A DNA stretch of 33,952 nucleotides from Coriobacteriaceae bacterium (GTDB taxonomy: Bacteria; Actinomycetota; Coriobacteriia; Coriobacteriales; Eggerthellaceae): NCBI GenBank assembly GCA_015062635.1, contig SUUF01000004.1, positions 1 to 33,952 on the forward strand, written 5' to 3'. Of this stretch, positions 1-10,456 are shown in pieces (within the stretch, counting starts at the first letter, position 1; every line of letters starts with the position of its first letter). The notes under the pieces are model-generated. The model made no database searches and was not told the DNA's origin. It worked only from the letters and a program-made list of their open reading frames with translations. The position numbers were made by a program, and so were the translations under genes.

Positions 1-21
1 TGGCGCGTTTCCAGCGAGAAT

Positions 22-43
22 GGGTGAGCGCCTGCGCTCACCC
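22..43 (+). terminator. Hairpin, probable terminator of the gene upstream of the window
   Basis: Perfect 9-bp stem GGGTGAGCG-CCTG-CGCTCACCC, located before the first CDS; only a weak T-tract follows. Confidence 0.5.
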
Positions 44-71
44 TCGTACACTTTGAATGGGAGATGCGACC

Positions 72-545
72 ATGGCACTCACGCGTACTGGGGAACGTCC
101 GAGTTGGGATGAGTATTTCATGACCCTCGCCGACCAGGTGGCGAGCCGTACCACCTGCCTTCGTCGGGCGGTGGGCGCTGTCATCGTGAAGGACCACCGC
201 ATCCTCACCACGGGGTACAACGGCGTGCCGGTGGGCATGCGCCATTGCAACGAGGTCGGGTGCCTGCGCGAGCAGCTCGGTGTCCCTTCGGGCCAACGAC
301 AAGAGATCTGCCGCGGCCTGCATGCCGAGCAGAACGCCATCATCCAGGCGGCCAAGTACGGCATCGACATCTCGGGCGCCACCATCTACATCAACACGCA
401 GCCGTGCGTCACGTGTTCGAAGATGCTTATCAACGCCGGTATCGTCGAAATCGTCTACTCGAACCCGTATCCCGACGAGCTCGGGCAGCAGATGCTCGCT
501 GAAACCGACGTGAAATTGCGCGTGTATCAACCCGAGCAGAAGTAG
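72..545 (+). CDS. dCMP deaminase / ComEB-like cytidine and deoxycytidylate deaminase
   Basis: Zn-deaminase motifs HAEQNAI and [18 protein letters not shown]-like GGGAG upstream of ATG at 72 (ORF track opens at 57). Confidence 0.88.
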   Translation: MALTRTGERPSWDEYFMTLADQVASRTTCLRRAVGAVIVKDHRILTTGYNGVPVGMRHCNEVGCLREQLGVPSGQRQEICRGLHAEQNAIIQAAKYGIDISGATIYINTQPCVTCSKMLINAGIVEIVYSNPYPDELGQQMLAETDVKLRVYQPEQK

Positions 546-834
546 GCATGAGACGGTATCGAGCCGTTCGATAGGTATGGCCTGCATTTATTGTCTTTAA
601 GAATAGATGCTTGTCAGCTTCTTCCGCTCGCAGGAAATTCTAACAATTCCCTGGTTCTGGGGGAAAACCCGCAAGTCCGGTGTTAAGATTTCCGTGGTTC
701 TGCTCGATTATGCCTGAAATTAGGACAATTTCGGAAGAATGGGTAAACCAAAAGGCGAGAAACACCGTTTTTTGGCCCCAAATCAGACCGAAAGGGAATG
801 ATTTCAAGCACGGAAAGGGGACAGATTCGTTAAA

Positions 835-1131
835 TTGGGTATCGCACTCGGCATACTCCTGGGCGCGGTGGCCGGTTTTATCGCATTTCTTCCGCTTTTC
901 GCTGCAATACGCATTTCCCGCAGGGTGACCTCGGTGCGGATGCTTGCATCTGCGACGAATGCCTTGCTGGGCACGGCGGTATCGCTGGTGCTCGCGGTTA
1001 TCGGGCTGCTGCTGTGTTCGAACTATGCGCACGATGTGCTGCTGCCGTTCGGATGCGCCGAGATCGTCGCGCTCGTCGCCAGCATCTCGGTTTACGTGGT
1101 GTATAAGAACGTCCTTGCGAAGCGGAAGTAG
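835..1131 (+). CDS. AtpI-like small membrane protein of the ATP synthase operon
   Basis: 98-aa hydrophobic protein with several predicted TM segments (TTG start), directly upstream of atpB; call rests on position and topology. Confidence 0.6.
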   Translation: MGIALGILLGAVAGFIAFLPLFAAIRISRRVTSVRMLASATNALLGTAVSLVLAVIGLLLCSNYAHDVLLPFGCAEIVALVASISVYVVYKNVLAKRK

Positions 1132-1160
1132 GCAAGCGGGGAAGAAAGGCTGGTAGGTTA

Positions 1161-1961
1161 ATGGGCCAAGCAATAGGTGATGCGCTCGCTCAATTTGTCG
1201 AGCATGCACAAGGTCTGTATGACACGTTCCTTTCGGCGACGGTGTTCTCCATCGGAAGCTGGAACGTCTCGCAGTATACGATTTGGATGTTCATCGGGCT
1301 TGCGCTCGTCTTGCTGCTGATTCTGGGTGTTTCCCGCAACCTGCAGCTCGTTCCCAAGAACAAGTTCTACAACACCGTGGAGTTCGGTTACACGTTCGTC
1401 AAGCACTCCATCGGCGAAGACGTCATCGGCGCGGGCTTCCAGAAGCACATCCCGTTCCTGGCCACGCTGTTCTTCTTCATCGTGTGCTGCAACATCTTGG
1501 GCCTCATCCCCGGCTTCAAGACGGCAACCGGCACCATTTCGGTCACGTGGGCGCTTTCCCTCGTGTCCTTCGTGTACTTCAACTACTGGGGCCTGAAGAC
1601 CCTCGGTCTCGGCGGCTACATCAAGAGCCTCGTGCCGTCGGGCGTCCCCGGCCCGATGATTCCCATCGTGTGGTTCCTCGAGTTCCTCTCGATGGTCATC
1701 CGTCTGCTCACGCTGGCCGTCCGACTCTACGGCAACATGCTGTCGGGCCACATGATCCTGGCCGTGTTCTCGCTCGCGACCACCGTGTTCTTCCAGTATG
1801 CGTTCTTCCAGATGGACTTCGTCACCGGTGCGGTCGGCATCCTGTGGTTCGTCCTGCTCATCGCCATGTACGCCCTCGAGACGCTGGTTGCGTTCCTCCA
1901 GGCGTACGTGTTCACGATCCTTTCGTCTTCCTACATCGGCCTGGCCATCCATCCTCACTGA
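1161..1961 (+). CDS. atpB: F0F1 ATP synthase subunit a
   Basis: Conserved FoA segment RLLTLAVRLYGNMLSGHMIL and TM pattern; first F0 gene of the operon. Confidence 0.95.
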   Translation: MGQAIGDALAQFVEHAQGLYDTFLSATVFSIGSWNVSQYTIWMFIGLALVLLLILGVSRNLQLVPKNKFYNTVEFGYTFVKHSIGEDVIGAGFQKHIPFLATLFFFIVCCNILGLIPGFKTATGTISVTWALSLVSFVYFNYWGLKTLGLGGYIKSLVPSGVPGPMIPIVWFLEFLSMVIRLLTLAVRLYGNMLSGHMILAVFSLATTVFFQYAFFQMDFVTGAVGILWFVLLIAMYALETLVAFLQAYVFTILSSSYIGLAIHPH

Positions 1962-1972
1962 TCAAGGAAGTC

Positions 1973-2061
1973 GCGGGTGCGAATCCCGCATCAAGTTTCG
2001 GTACTTTCAGCGGGAGTTCCTGCTGGGGTTATGTAAGGTGAATGCCGGAGATGGGCTCCGG
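1973..2061 (+). promoter_or_regulatory. Intercistronic structured region upstream of atpE (three consecutive hairpins)
   Basis: Stems 1973-1989 (GCGGG/CCCGC), 2008-2025 (CAGCGGG/CCTGCTG, one G-U), 2045-2061 (CCGGAG/CTCCGG), followed by SD AAAGGAGGT at 2069-2077. Confidence 0.5.
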
Positions 2062-2081
2062 GTTCAACAAAGGAGGTAATT

Positions 2082-2300
2082 GTGGATATCACTTTGACGC
2101 TCGCTGCGATGAAGGTCGTCGGCTATGGTCTCGCCGCCATCGGCCCTGGCGCCGGCATCGGCATCGCCACGTACGGCCTGTGCGTTTCGGCCGCTCGTCA
2201 GCCTGAGATGAAGGGTCAGCTCATGGGCTACTTCTTCATCGGCGCCGCTATGTCCGAGGCTCTCGCACTCCTCGGCCTTGTCCTCTTCTTCATTGCCTAA
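2082..2300 (+). CDS. atpE: F0F1 ATP synthase subunit c
   Basis: 72-aa two-helix hairpin with GPGAGIGIA, loop ARQPE and helix-2 carboxylate (MSEAL); GTG start after AAAGGAGGT. Confidence 0.96.
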   Translation: MDITLTLAAMKVVGYGLAAIGPGAGIGIATYGLCVSAARQPEMKGQLMGYFFIGAAMSEALALLGLVLFFIA

Positions 2301-2358
2301 TGCGTAAACGCACTACGGTAAGAAGAAACCACGAAGACAAGAAAAGGAGGCAAAAGAG

Positions 2359-2973
2359 TTGACAGCGAAGATTAACAACGTCGCGAAGAAACTCTCCTAC
2401 GGGATCGTCGCCGCTGGCGCGATGGCCGCAGCCATGCCCTTCACCGCCCTCGCTGCGGAGGAAGAGGCCGGCATCAACGCCATCCTGCCGCAGATGGACG
2501 AATTCATCCCGATGCTCATTGCCTTTTTGATCCTGTGGTTCGTCCTGGCCAAGTTCGGTTGGCCGGTCTTCGAGAACATGCTCACGCGCCGCGAGAACAC
2601 CATCAAGGATGCCCTCGCGAAGGCCGAGGAAGCACGTCTGGCTTCCGAGCGTGCCATGGCCGAGCATGAAGACCAGCTTGCTGAAGCGAAGGCACTGGCT
2701 GCCCAGATCGTCGCCGACGCCAAGAAGTCGGGTGAGGCCCTGCAGGCCGATATCACCGCGACCGCTCAGAAGCAGGCCGACGAGATGATTGAAAAGGCTC
2801 GCGCCGCCATCGAGTACGAGAAGAAGGCGGCTGTGGAGGAGCTTCAGGGTTCTGTCGCCGACATGACCATCGCCGTTGCGAGCAAGGTCATCGGCAACGA
2901 CCTGAGCGACGCCGAGCATCGCGCGATCATCGAGCGCTACATCAACGAGGCGGGGAGTTTCAATGAAAACTAA
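2359..2973 (+). CDS. atpF: F0F1 ATP synthase subunit b
   Basis: TM anchor LIAFLILWFVLAKFGWPVFENML followed by long Ala/Glu/Lys coiled coil; TTG start with AAAAGGAGG SD. Confidence 0.93.
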   Translation: MTAKINNVAKKLSYGIVAAGAMAAAMPFTALAAEEEAGINAILPQMDEFIPMLIAFLILWFVLAKFGWPVFENMLTRRENTIKDALAKAEEARLASERAMAEHEDQLAEAKALAAQIVADAKKSGEALQADITATAQKQADEMIEKARAAIEYEKKAAVEELQGSVADMTIAVASKVIGNDLSDAEHRAIIERYINEAGSFNEN

Positions 2974-3547
2974 TCGTCTTGTCGTAAACGCGAAAATCGA
3001 CGCATACGCTACGGCCTTGGTCGATAACGTGTACGAGCGCTATGGTCGCGACGAGCTGGTGGAAGTACGTAATCAGATTCGCCTTATCATCAGGCAGCTC
3101 CGCTCGAATCCCAAGTTCCTGCAACTTATGAGGCAGGACAACCTTGAACCCGCGCAAATGAACAAGATCGTTCACGAAGTGCTCGATGGGTTCAACTCGG
3201 TGTTCGCGGATGTCGCCGCCGTGATGGGCGAGAATCGGGACCTGCATCTGATTCCCCGCGTGCTGCATGCATTCGACCGGCAGATCGCCGAGAAGCACAA
3301 TGTGGTAGCCGTGGACGTGCGTACCGCCGTCGAGCTCGATGACCATCTGCGTCAGATGATTATCGACAAGGTGAAAGCCGAACTCGGCAAGGATGCGATC
3401 CTGAGTGAGCGCATCGACAAGAACATGCTTGGCGGCATCGTCATGACGGTGCAAGGCAAGCGAATCGACGCTAGCGTACGCGCTCAGATGAACCAGGCGC
3501 GTATCGAGCTCAAGAAACACACAATGGAGGTGAAAGCAAGTGACTGA
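2963..3547 (+). CDS. atpH: F0F1 ATP synthase subunit delta
   Basis: Size, operon position between atpF and atpA, OSCP-like architecture; overlaps atpF. Confidence 0.88.
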   Translation: MKTNRLVVNAKIDAYATALVDNVYERYGRDELVEVRNQIRLIIRQLRSNPKFLQLMRQDNLEPAQMNKIVHEVLDGFNSVFADVAAVMGENRDLHLIPRVLHAFDRQIAEKHNVVAVDVRTAVELDDHLRQMIIDKVKAELGKDAILSERIDKNMLGGIVMTVQGKRIDASVRAQMNQARIELKKHTMEVKASD

Positions 3548-5102
3548 AATCACCGCTCAGGCGATTGACGAGGCATTGCGTCGTCAACTCGAGCAGCTGA
3601 ACACCAGCGTCGAGGCCCGCGAGGTGGGTACGGTCGTCGAAATCGGCGACGGTATCGCACGCATCGATGGCCTGAAAGACGCGATGCAAGGCGAGCTCCT
3701 CGAGTTCACCGCTTCCGACGGCAAGATCGTTTACGGCATGGCCCAGAACCTCGAAGAGGATCAGGTCGGCGCCGTTCTTCTGGGTGATCTCACCGCTATC
3801 AAGGAGAACGACCAGGTTCGCACCACCGGCGACATCGTCGAGGTGCCCTGCGGCAAGGGCCTGCTTGGCCGCGTCGTGAACCCGCTTGGCGTGCCGATTG
3901 ACGGCAAGGGCCCCATCAACGCTGAGGGTCGCCGCCCCGTCGAGTTCAAGGCACCGGGCGTTCACGAGCGCCAGCCCGTCAAGGAGCCGATGCAGACCGG
4001 CATCATGGCCGTCGACTCGATGATCCCCATCGGACGCGGCCAGCGCGAGCTTATCATTGGCGACCGCCAGACTGGTAAGACCGCCATCGCCATCGACGCC
4101 ATCATCAACCAAAAGGGCCAGGACATGATCTGCGTCTACGTGGCAATCGGCCAGAAGGCCTCCACGGTCGCGAACATCGTCGAGACCCTCGAGAAGTTCG
4201 GCGCGATGGAGTACACCATCGTCGTCGCCGCAACGGCTTCCGATCCGGCGCCGCTGCAGTACATCGCCCCGATGGCCGGCGTTGCCATGGCAGAGTACTT
4301 CATGTTCACCGGCGAGGATGGCCAGCCGGCCAACGCCGAGAACCGCGGCCGCAACGTTCTGTGCGTGTACGACGACCTGTCTAAGCAGGCCGTGGCTTAC
4401 CGCCAGATGTCGCTGACCCTGCGTCGCCCGCCGGGACGCGAAGCGTATCCGGGCGACATCTTCTACCTGCACTCCCGCCTGCTCGAGCGTGCGGTCAAGC
4501 TGTCCGACGAGAATGGTGCCGGTTCCATCACCGCCCTGCCGATCATCGAGACGCAGGCCGGCGACGTCGGTGCCTACATCCCGACGAACGTCATTTCGAT
4601 TACCGACGGTCAGATCTACCTGGTGACCGACCTCTTCTTCCAGGGCCAGCGCCCTGCTGTCGACGTCGGCCTGTCGGTGTCCCGCGTCGGTGGCGACGCC
4701 CAGCGCAAGGCCATGAAGTCCCAGGCTGGTTCGCTGCGCCTCGACCTGGCCACCTACCGCGAGCTGAAGGCCTTCACCCAGTTCGGTTCCGACCTGGACA
4801 AGGCTACCCAGCAGCAGCTGAACCGTGGTGCTCGCATGACCGAGCTTCTGAAGCAGGGCCGTTACGCTCCGATGCCCGTCATGGAGCAGGCCATCGCCAT
4901 CTTCGCCGGCAACCAGGGCTACCTGGATGACATCCCGGTCGAGGATGTGGTTCGCTTCCGTACCGAGATGCTCCAGAACCTCCGCACCTCCGCTCCCGAG
5001 ATCTTCAGCGAGCTCGAGAAGGAGAGCAAGTTCACGGATAAGATCGAGGCTGACGCAAAGGCCGCCATCGAGCGCTTCAAGAGCCAATTTGCCGTTAGCT
5101 AA
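3540..5102 (+). CDS. atpA: F0F1 ATP synthase subunit alpha
   Basis: P-loop [13 protein letters not shown] and [25 protein letters not shown]. Confidence 0.98.
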   Translation: MTEITAQAIDEALRRQLEQLNTSVEAREVGTVVEIGDGIARIDGLKDAMQGELLEFTASDGKIVYGMAQNLEEDQVGAVLLGDLTAIKENDQVRTTGDIVEVPCGKGLLGRVVNPLGVPIDGKGPINAEGRRPVEFKAPGVHERQPVKEPMQTGIMAVDSMIPIGRGQRELIIGDRQTGKTAIAIDAIINQKGQDMICVYVAIGQKASTVANIVETLEKFGAMEYTIVVAATASDPAPLQYIAPMAGVAMAEYFMFTGEDGQPANAENRGRNVLCVYDDLSKQAVAYRQMSLTLRRPPGREAYPGDIFYLHSRLLERAVKLSDENGAGSITALPIIETQAGDVGAYIPTNVISITDGQIYLVTDLFFQGQRPAVDVGLSVSRVGGDAQRKAMKSQAGSLRLDLATYRELKAFTQFGSDLDKATQQQLNRGARMTELLKQGRYAPMPVMEQAIAIFAGNQGYLDDIPVEDVVRFRTEMLQNLRTSAPEIFSELEKESKFTDKIEADAKAAIERFKSQFAVS

Positions 5103-5113
5103 GGAAGAGGACA

Positions 5114-6103
5114 ATGGCAACACTTCATGACATCAACAGGCGTATCAACTCCGTCAAATCGACGAAGCAGATTACGCGTACCATGGAGATGATCTCGGCT
5201 GCCAAGATCCGCAGAGCCCGCGAACGTGTCGAGCGCACCATCCCGTATACCGCGGGAATGGCCTCGACCGTCACCGGCATCATCGACCGCGTCGGAGCAT
5301 CCGCCAACCCGTTGTTGCGGGTTCACGATGAGGTGAAGCACATCCTCATCGTGACGGTGGTGTCCGACCGCGGCCTGGCCGGCGGCTTCAACGGCAACGT
5401 GCTGCGTGCGGCCGAGCGGATCATGAAGGAGAAGGCCGCTGACGGCATCACCGCCGATGTGATCGCCTGCGGCAAGAAGGCCATCTCGTTCTGGAAGTAC
5501 CGCAAGATCACTCCAATCATGGAATTCACGGACCTGTCGGCCGACCCGACCATGGGCGAGGCTATCCAGCTGGGTAACTACGCCATGGAAAAGTATGTCG
5601 ACGGTACGTATGATGAGGTCATTCTCGTTTACAACCACGCGAGGAACGCTGGCGATCAGGTGTTGCGCGCCGAGTATCTGCTCCCGGTTCGCCGCATCGT
5701 GTTCGTCGACACCTCTAAGGCGATTCCGAACTGGCTTGCCCCGATGAGCGCGTTCGTGTCGATGGTCGACCTGAACAACCTTCAGGAGACCCTGGCCACC
5801 GGCGAGAGCGCCGAGAAAGAGGAAGAAGAGACCGAGGTTTCGCCCGAGGTCGTCTTCGAGCCCGAACAGGAATCGGTCCTCTGGACGTTGCTGCCTGCTT
5901 ATATGCGCACGATGTTCTACGCCACGCTCATCGACTCCGCGGCCGGCGAGCAGGGCGCACGCCGTAACGCCATGAAGGCTGCGACCGATAATGCTAACGA
6001 GATGCAGACCAATTTGACCAGACTGTACAACCGCGTCCGTCAGGGTGCTATCACCACCGAGCTCAACGAGATCGTTGGCGGTGCGGCGGCATTGGAGGAT
6101 TAA
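5114..6103 (+). CDS. atpG: F0F1 ATP synthase subunit gamma
   Basis: N-term RRINSVKSTKQITRTMEMISAAKIRRA and C-term MKAATDNANEMQTNLTRLYNRVRQGAITTELNEIVGGAAAL. Confidence 0.97.
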   Translation: MATLHDINRRINSVKSTKQITRTMEMISAAKIRRARERVERTIPYTAGMASTVTGIIDRVGASANPLLRVHDEVKHILIVTVVSDRGLAGGFNGNVLRAAERIMKEKAADGITADVIACGKKAISFWKYRKITPIMEFTDLSADPTMGEAIQLGNYAMEKYVDGTYDEVILVYNHARNAGDQVLRAEYLLPVRRIVFVDTSKAIPNWLAPMSAFVSMVDLNNLQETLATGESAEKEEEETEVSPEVVFEPEQESVLWTLLPAYMRTMFYATLIDSAAGEQGARRNAMKAATDNANEMQTNLTRLYNRVRQGAITTELNEIVGGAAALED

Positions 6104-7554
<1,451 letters not shown>

Positions 7555-7555
<1 letters not shown>

Positions 7556-7980
7556 TGTCTAAGCTCACGTGCGACATCGTGCACTTGCAGGACCGCGTCT
7601 ACCGCTGCGAGGACGTCGAGATGGTCGTCGTCCCGGGTCAGTTGGGCGAAACCGGCATCATGGAGAACCATGTGCCGCTGGTGTCCAAGCTCAGGAGCGG
7701 AGCGGTGCGCGTGCACCTGAACGATGGCACGGTGAAGACAATCGCCACGCAGGGCGGCTATGCGACTTGCTCCGGCACGCGTGTCTACGTCCTTGCCGAC
7801 CGCGCTTGCCTCGCCGAGGATATCGACGAGAACGAGCTGCGCGAGGAAGAGGCGTCGCTTAACCAGCGTATCGCGGCTGAAGAGGAGGGCATCAAGAAGA
7901 AGGTGCTCGAGCGCAAGCTGCGTTGGGTGAACATTCGCCGCAAGGTGAAAGAACAGGCCGGAAACGCCGCACACATCTAG
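7555..7980 (+). CDS. atpC: F0F1 ATP synthase subunit epsilon
   Basis: Start MSKLTCDIVHLQDRVYRCEDVEMVVVPGQLGETGIMENHVPLV; TAATG overlap with atpD; ORF track over-extends to 7465. Confidence 0.93.
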
Positions 7981-8020
7981 TCGCGGTGCAAGCCCATACC
8001 CGGTCTGAGATATCCACATC

Positions 8021-8051
8021 AAGGCGCCCCGGCAACGGGGCGCCTTCATTT
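8021..8051 (+). terminator. Rho-independent-like terminator of the atp operon
   Basis: Perfect 11-bp stem AAGGCGCCCCG - GCAA - CGGGGCGCCTT followed by CATTTCG. Confidence 0.82.
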
Positions 8052-8164
8052 CGCCCGATGAATCGTGGGACTTCCCAGAACGTCGATGGGCGGTTTTACA
8101 CACGATGCGAAATCTGGGAGAATCACTACCTTGGGAAGCAAACGAAATCCGAGGGAGGGACGGC

Positions 8165-9727
8165 ATGGACGACGGCAACGCCACGATGCCGGCGACGCAC
8201 GATATGGACGACCAGGTTCCCGTTGCAACACCGGTGGCGTCCACCGGGTTCGATGCCGATGATTCCGAGGCGCTTATCGCGCTGAAAAACCTTGAGGAGA
8301 AGCGCAAGAGGAAACGCCGCTCCCGCGCGATCAAGGTCGGCGTATGTGCGGCGCTTATCGCGGCGGGCATCGGCATATGGGCGTTTATGAATGCCCAGGC
8401 GAACGAGGATTCGCTGGAGGAGAGCGGCCCCGAGACGGCAATCGCCATGCGCGAGGACTTCTCCACGAGCATTTCCGCTTCGGGCTCGTTGCAGCCTGCC
8501 TCATCGGTGGTGGTGACCCCCGAGGTGGACGGCACAATCCAGGAGGTCATGACGTCGGAAGGCAGCTATGTCGAGGAAGGCGATGTGCTCTTCACGATGC
8601 GCAGCCCCGAACTCGAGAAGGCGGTGAATACGGCCGCAAAGGGCGTAGATGAAGCCGCAGATGGGGTGAGGTCGGCGCGCGCGGCGGTGAGCAGCATGCA
8701 GAAGGCCTATTCGAAGGCGAAGAAGACCTACAAAGCCCAGAAGGCAAAGGCCGATGCGGCTATCGCGAAGGCCGAGGAAAAGGGCGGGCTTGCCTACGAG
8801 AAAGCCTATGACAAGGTGTATGCCGCCGAGATCGCGAAGATTCCGGCAGATGCGACCGAGAATCAGCGCTCGAAGCTCGAAAAGGCTGCCGACAAGGCGG
8901 CGAAAGAGGCGGGGCAGGAGGCATATGACAAGGCGTATGCCACGGTGAAGATTCCCGAGGTCGACCCCTTCGACGATGCGTCGTACGTCGAGCAGATCAG
9001 CAGCGCGAAATCGGAGGTCACGTCCGCTCAGAGCACCTTGGATTCCGCCCAGCAAGACTACAATGAGGCCGTTGCCGAGCTCGATAAGTGCACGGTGCGG
9101 GCTCCGCAGGCAGGTACCGTGCTCTCGCTCGATGCCGTTGTCGGTGCAGGCGTGGGGGACGGCGAGTCGGGGCCCACGGGATCGCTAGCCCAGATCGCCG
9201 ACCTTTCCCGGATGAAGGTGAACGTCGAGGTGAACGAGATCGACATCTCGAACATCGAGAAGGGGCAGCGTGCGAACGTGACGTTTTCGGCGTTCCCCGA
9301 TTTGGAGCTCGAAGCCAAGGTGGCCGATATCGGCTCGGTGGCGAGCGGTTCCGAAGAAGGCGATTTCGGAGGCGGCGGCGTGGTCACCTTCAAGGTCGAC
9401 CTCGTCATCGACAAGCCTGACCCGCGGCTGAAGCTCGGCATGACGGCTTCGGTCGACATCCTGACGCAGGATATTCCGAATGCCCTGGTGATTCCCGCCG
9501 CGGCCCTTACCGACGATGGAGACGGCAACTATACGGTCGACGTGGTGGTGAACGAGGAGACGCTCGAGACGAAGACGAAGACGGTCAAAGTGGCCGCGCA
9601 ATCGTCGTCTGAGGCGGTTATCAAGAAGGGCCTGAATGAGGGCGATATGGTGCTGGTGTATGGCTCCGATGGCGGCGACATGGATGATATGGACGACGGA
9701 GAGCTCATGGAAGGGTTCGAGGGGTAG
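8165..9727 (+). CDS. MacA/HlyD-like periplasmic adaptor (membrane fusion) protein of an ABC exporter
   Basis: Single N-terminal TM, barrel-sandwich halves (SASGSLQPASSVVVTPEVDGTIQEV ... CTVRAPQAGTVLSL) separated by an Ala/Lys-rich coiled coil; SD GAGGGA before ATG 8165; followed by MacB-like ABC genes. Confidence 0.85.
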   Translation: MDDGNATMPATHDMDDQVPVATPVASTGFDADDSEALIALKNLEEKRKRKRRSRAIKVGVCAALIAAGIGIWAFMNAQANEDSLEESGPETAIAMREDFSTSISASGSLQPASSVVVTPEVDGTIQEVMTSEGSYVEEGDVLFTMRSPELEKAVNTAAKGVDEAADGVRSARAAVSSMQKAYSKAKKTYKAQKAKADAAIAKAEEKGGLAYEKAYDKVYAAEIAKIPADATENQRSKLEKAADKAAKEAGQEAYDKAYATVKIPEVDPFDDASYVEQISSAKSEVTSAQSTLDSAQQDYNEAVAELDKCTVRAPQAGTVLSLDAVVGAGVGDGESGPTGSLAQIADLSRMKVNVEVNEIDISNIEKGQRANVTFSAFPDLELEAKVADIGSVASGSEEGDFGGGGVVTFKVDLVIDKPDPRLKLGMTASVDILTQDIPNALVIPAAALTDDGDGNYTVDVVVNEETLETKTKTVKVAAQSSSEAVIKKGLNEGDMVLVYGSDGGDMDDMDDGELMEGFEG

Positions 9728-9730
9728 CGC

Positions 9731-10456
9731 GTGTCGGTTCCGGTAATTGACATACGCAACGTCCATCGCATCTATGAGTCGGCGGCGGGCTACACGCATG
9801 CCCTTCGCGGTATCACGCTGCGTGTGGAGCGCGGCGAGTTCCTGTGCATCATGGGACCTTCTGGCTCGGGGAAATCGACGCTCATGAACCTGCTGGGCTG
9901 CCTCGATACTCCGACTTCGGGGACGTATAAGCTCGAGGGGCTCGACATATCGACGCTTGACGATGATGAACTGGCGGAACTGCGTGCCACCCGGCTCGGA
10001 TTCGTGTTCCAGAGCTTTAACCTGCTGCCGCGGGCGACCGTGCTGCGCAACGTCATCCTTCCGCTGACGTATACCGATGTGCCGCCTGCTGAACGACGCA
10101 AGCGCGCCGAAGAGGCGCTGGCGGCCGTGGGCTTGCCAGCAGGCTTCTTCGACCATCGGTCGAACGAGCTTTCCGGCGGTCAGATGCAGCGCGTGGCCAT
10201 CGCACGCGCCTTGGTGAACGACCCGGCCGTGGTGCTTGCCGACGAGCCGACGGGCAACCTCGACTCCGCGACGGGACAGATGGTGCTGCGCACGTTCAAG
10301 CGGCTCAGCGAAGAGGGGAAGACCGTCGTGCTCATCACGCACGATCCGGAAGTAGCCGATTGGGCGGATCGCACCGTGCATATTCGCGATGGGCGCCTGC
10401 TCACCGATGAGCAGGAGCAAGAGATTCTGGCAACGGGGATGCGAGGCCGCACATGA
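9731..10456 (+). CDS. MacB/LolD-like ABC transporter ATP-binding protein
   Basis: Walker A GPSGSGKST, signature LSGGQMQRVAIARAL, Walker B VVLADEPTGNLDS; GTG start. Confidence 0.94.
   Translation: MSVPVIDIRNVHRIYESAAGYTHALRGITLRVERGEFLCIMGPSGSGKSTLMNLLGCLDTPTSGTYKLEGLDISTLDDDELAELRATRLGFVFQSFNLLPRATVLRNVILPLTYTDVPPAERRKRAEEALAAVGLPAGFFDHRSNELSGGQMQRVAIARALVNDPAVVLADEPTGNLDSATGQMVLRTFKRLSEEGKTVVLITHDPEVADWADRTVHIRDGRLLTDEQEQEILATGMRGRT

Noticed and set aside
557-573. TATCGA-GCCGT-TCGATA dyad downstream of the dCMP deaminase gene
   Set aside because: Short 6-bp arms, no T-tract and no partner site; could be chance.
1940-2040. A tRNA gene in the atpB-atpE spacer
   Set aside because: Only a T-arm-like hairpin is present; no acceptor, D or anticodon arms could be paired.
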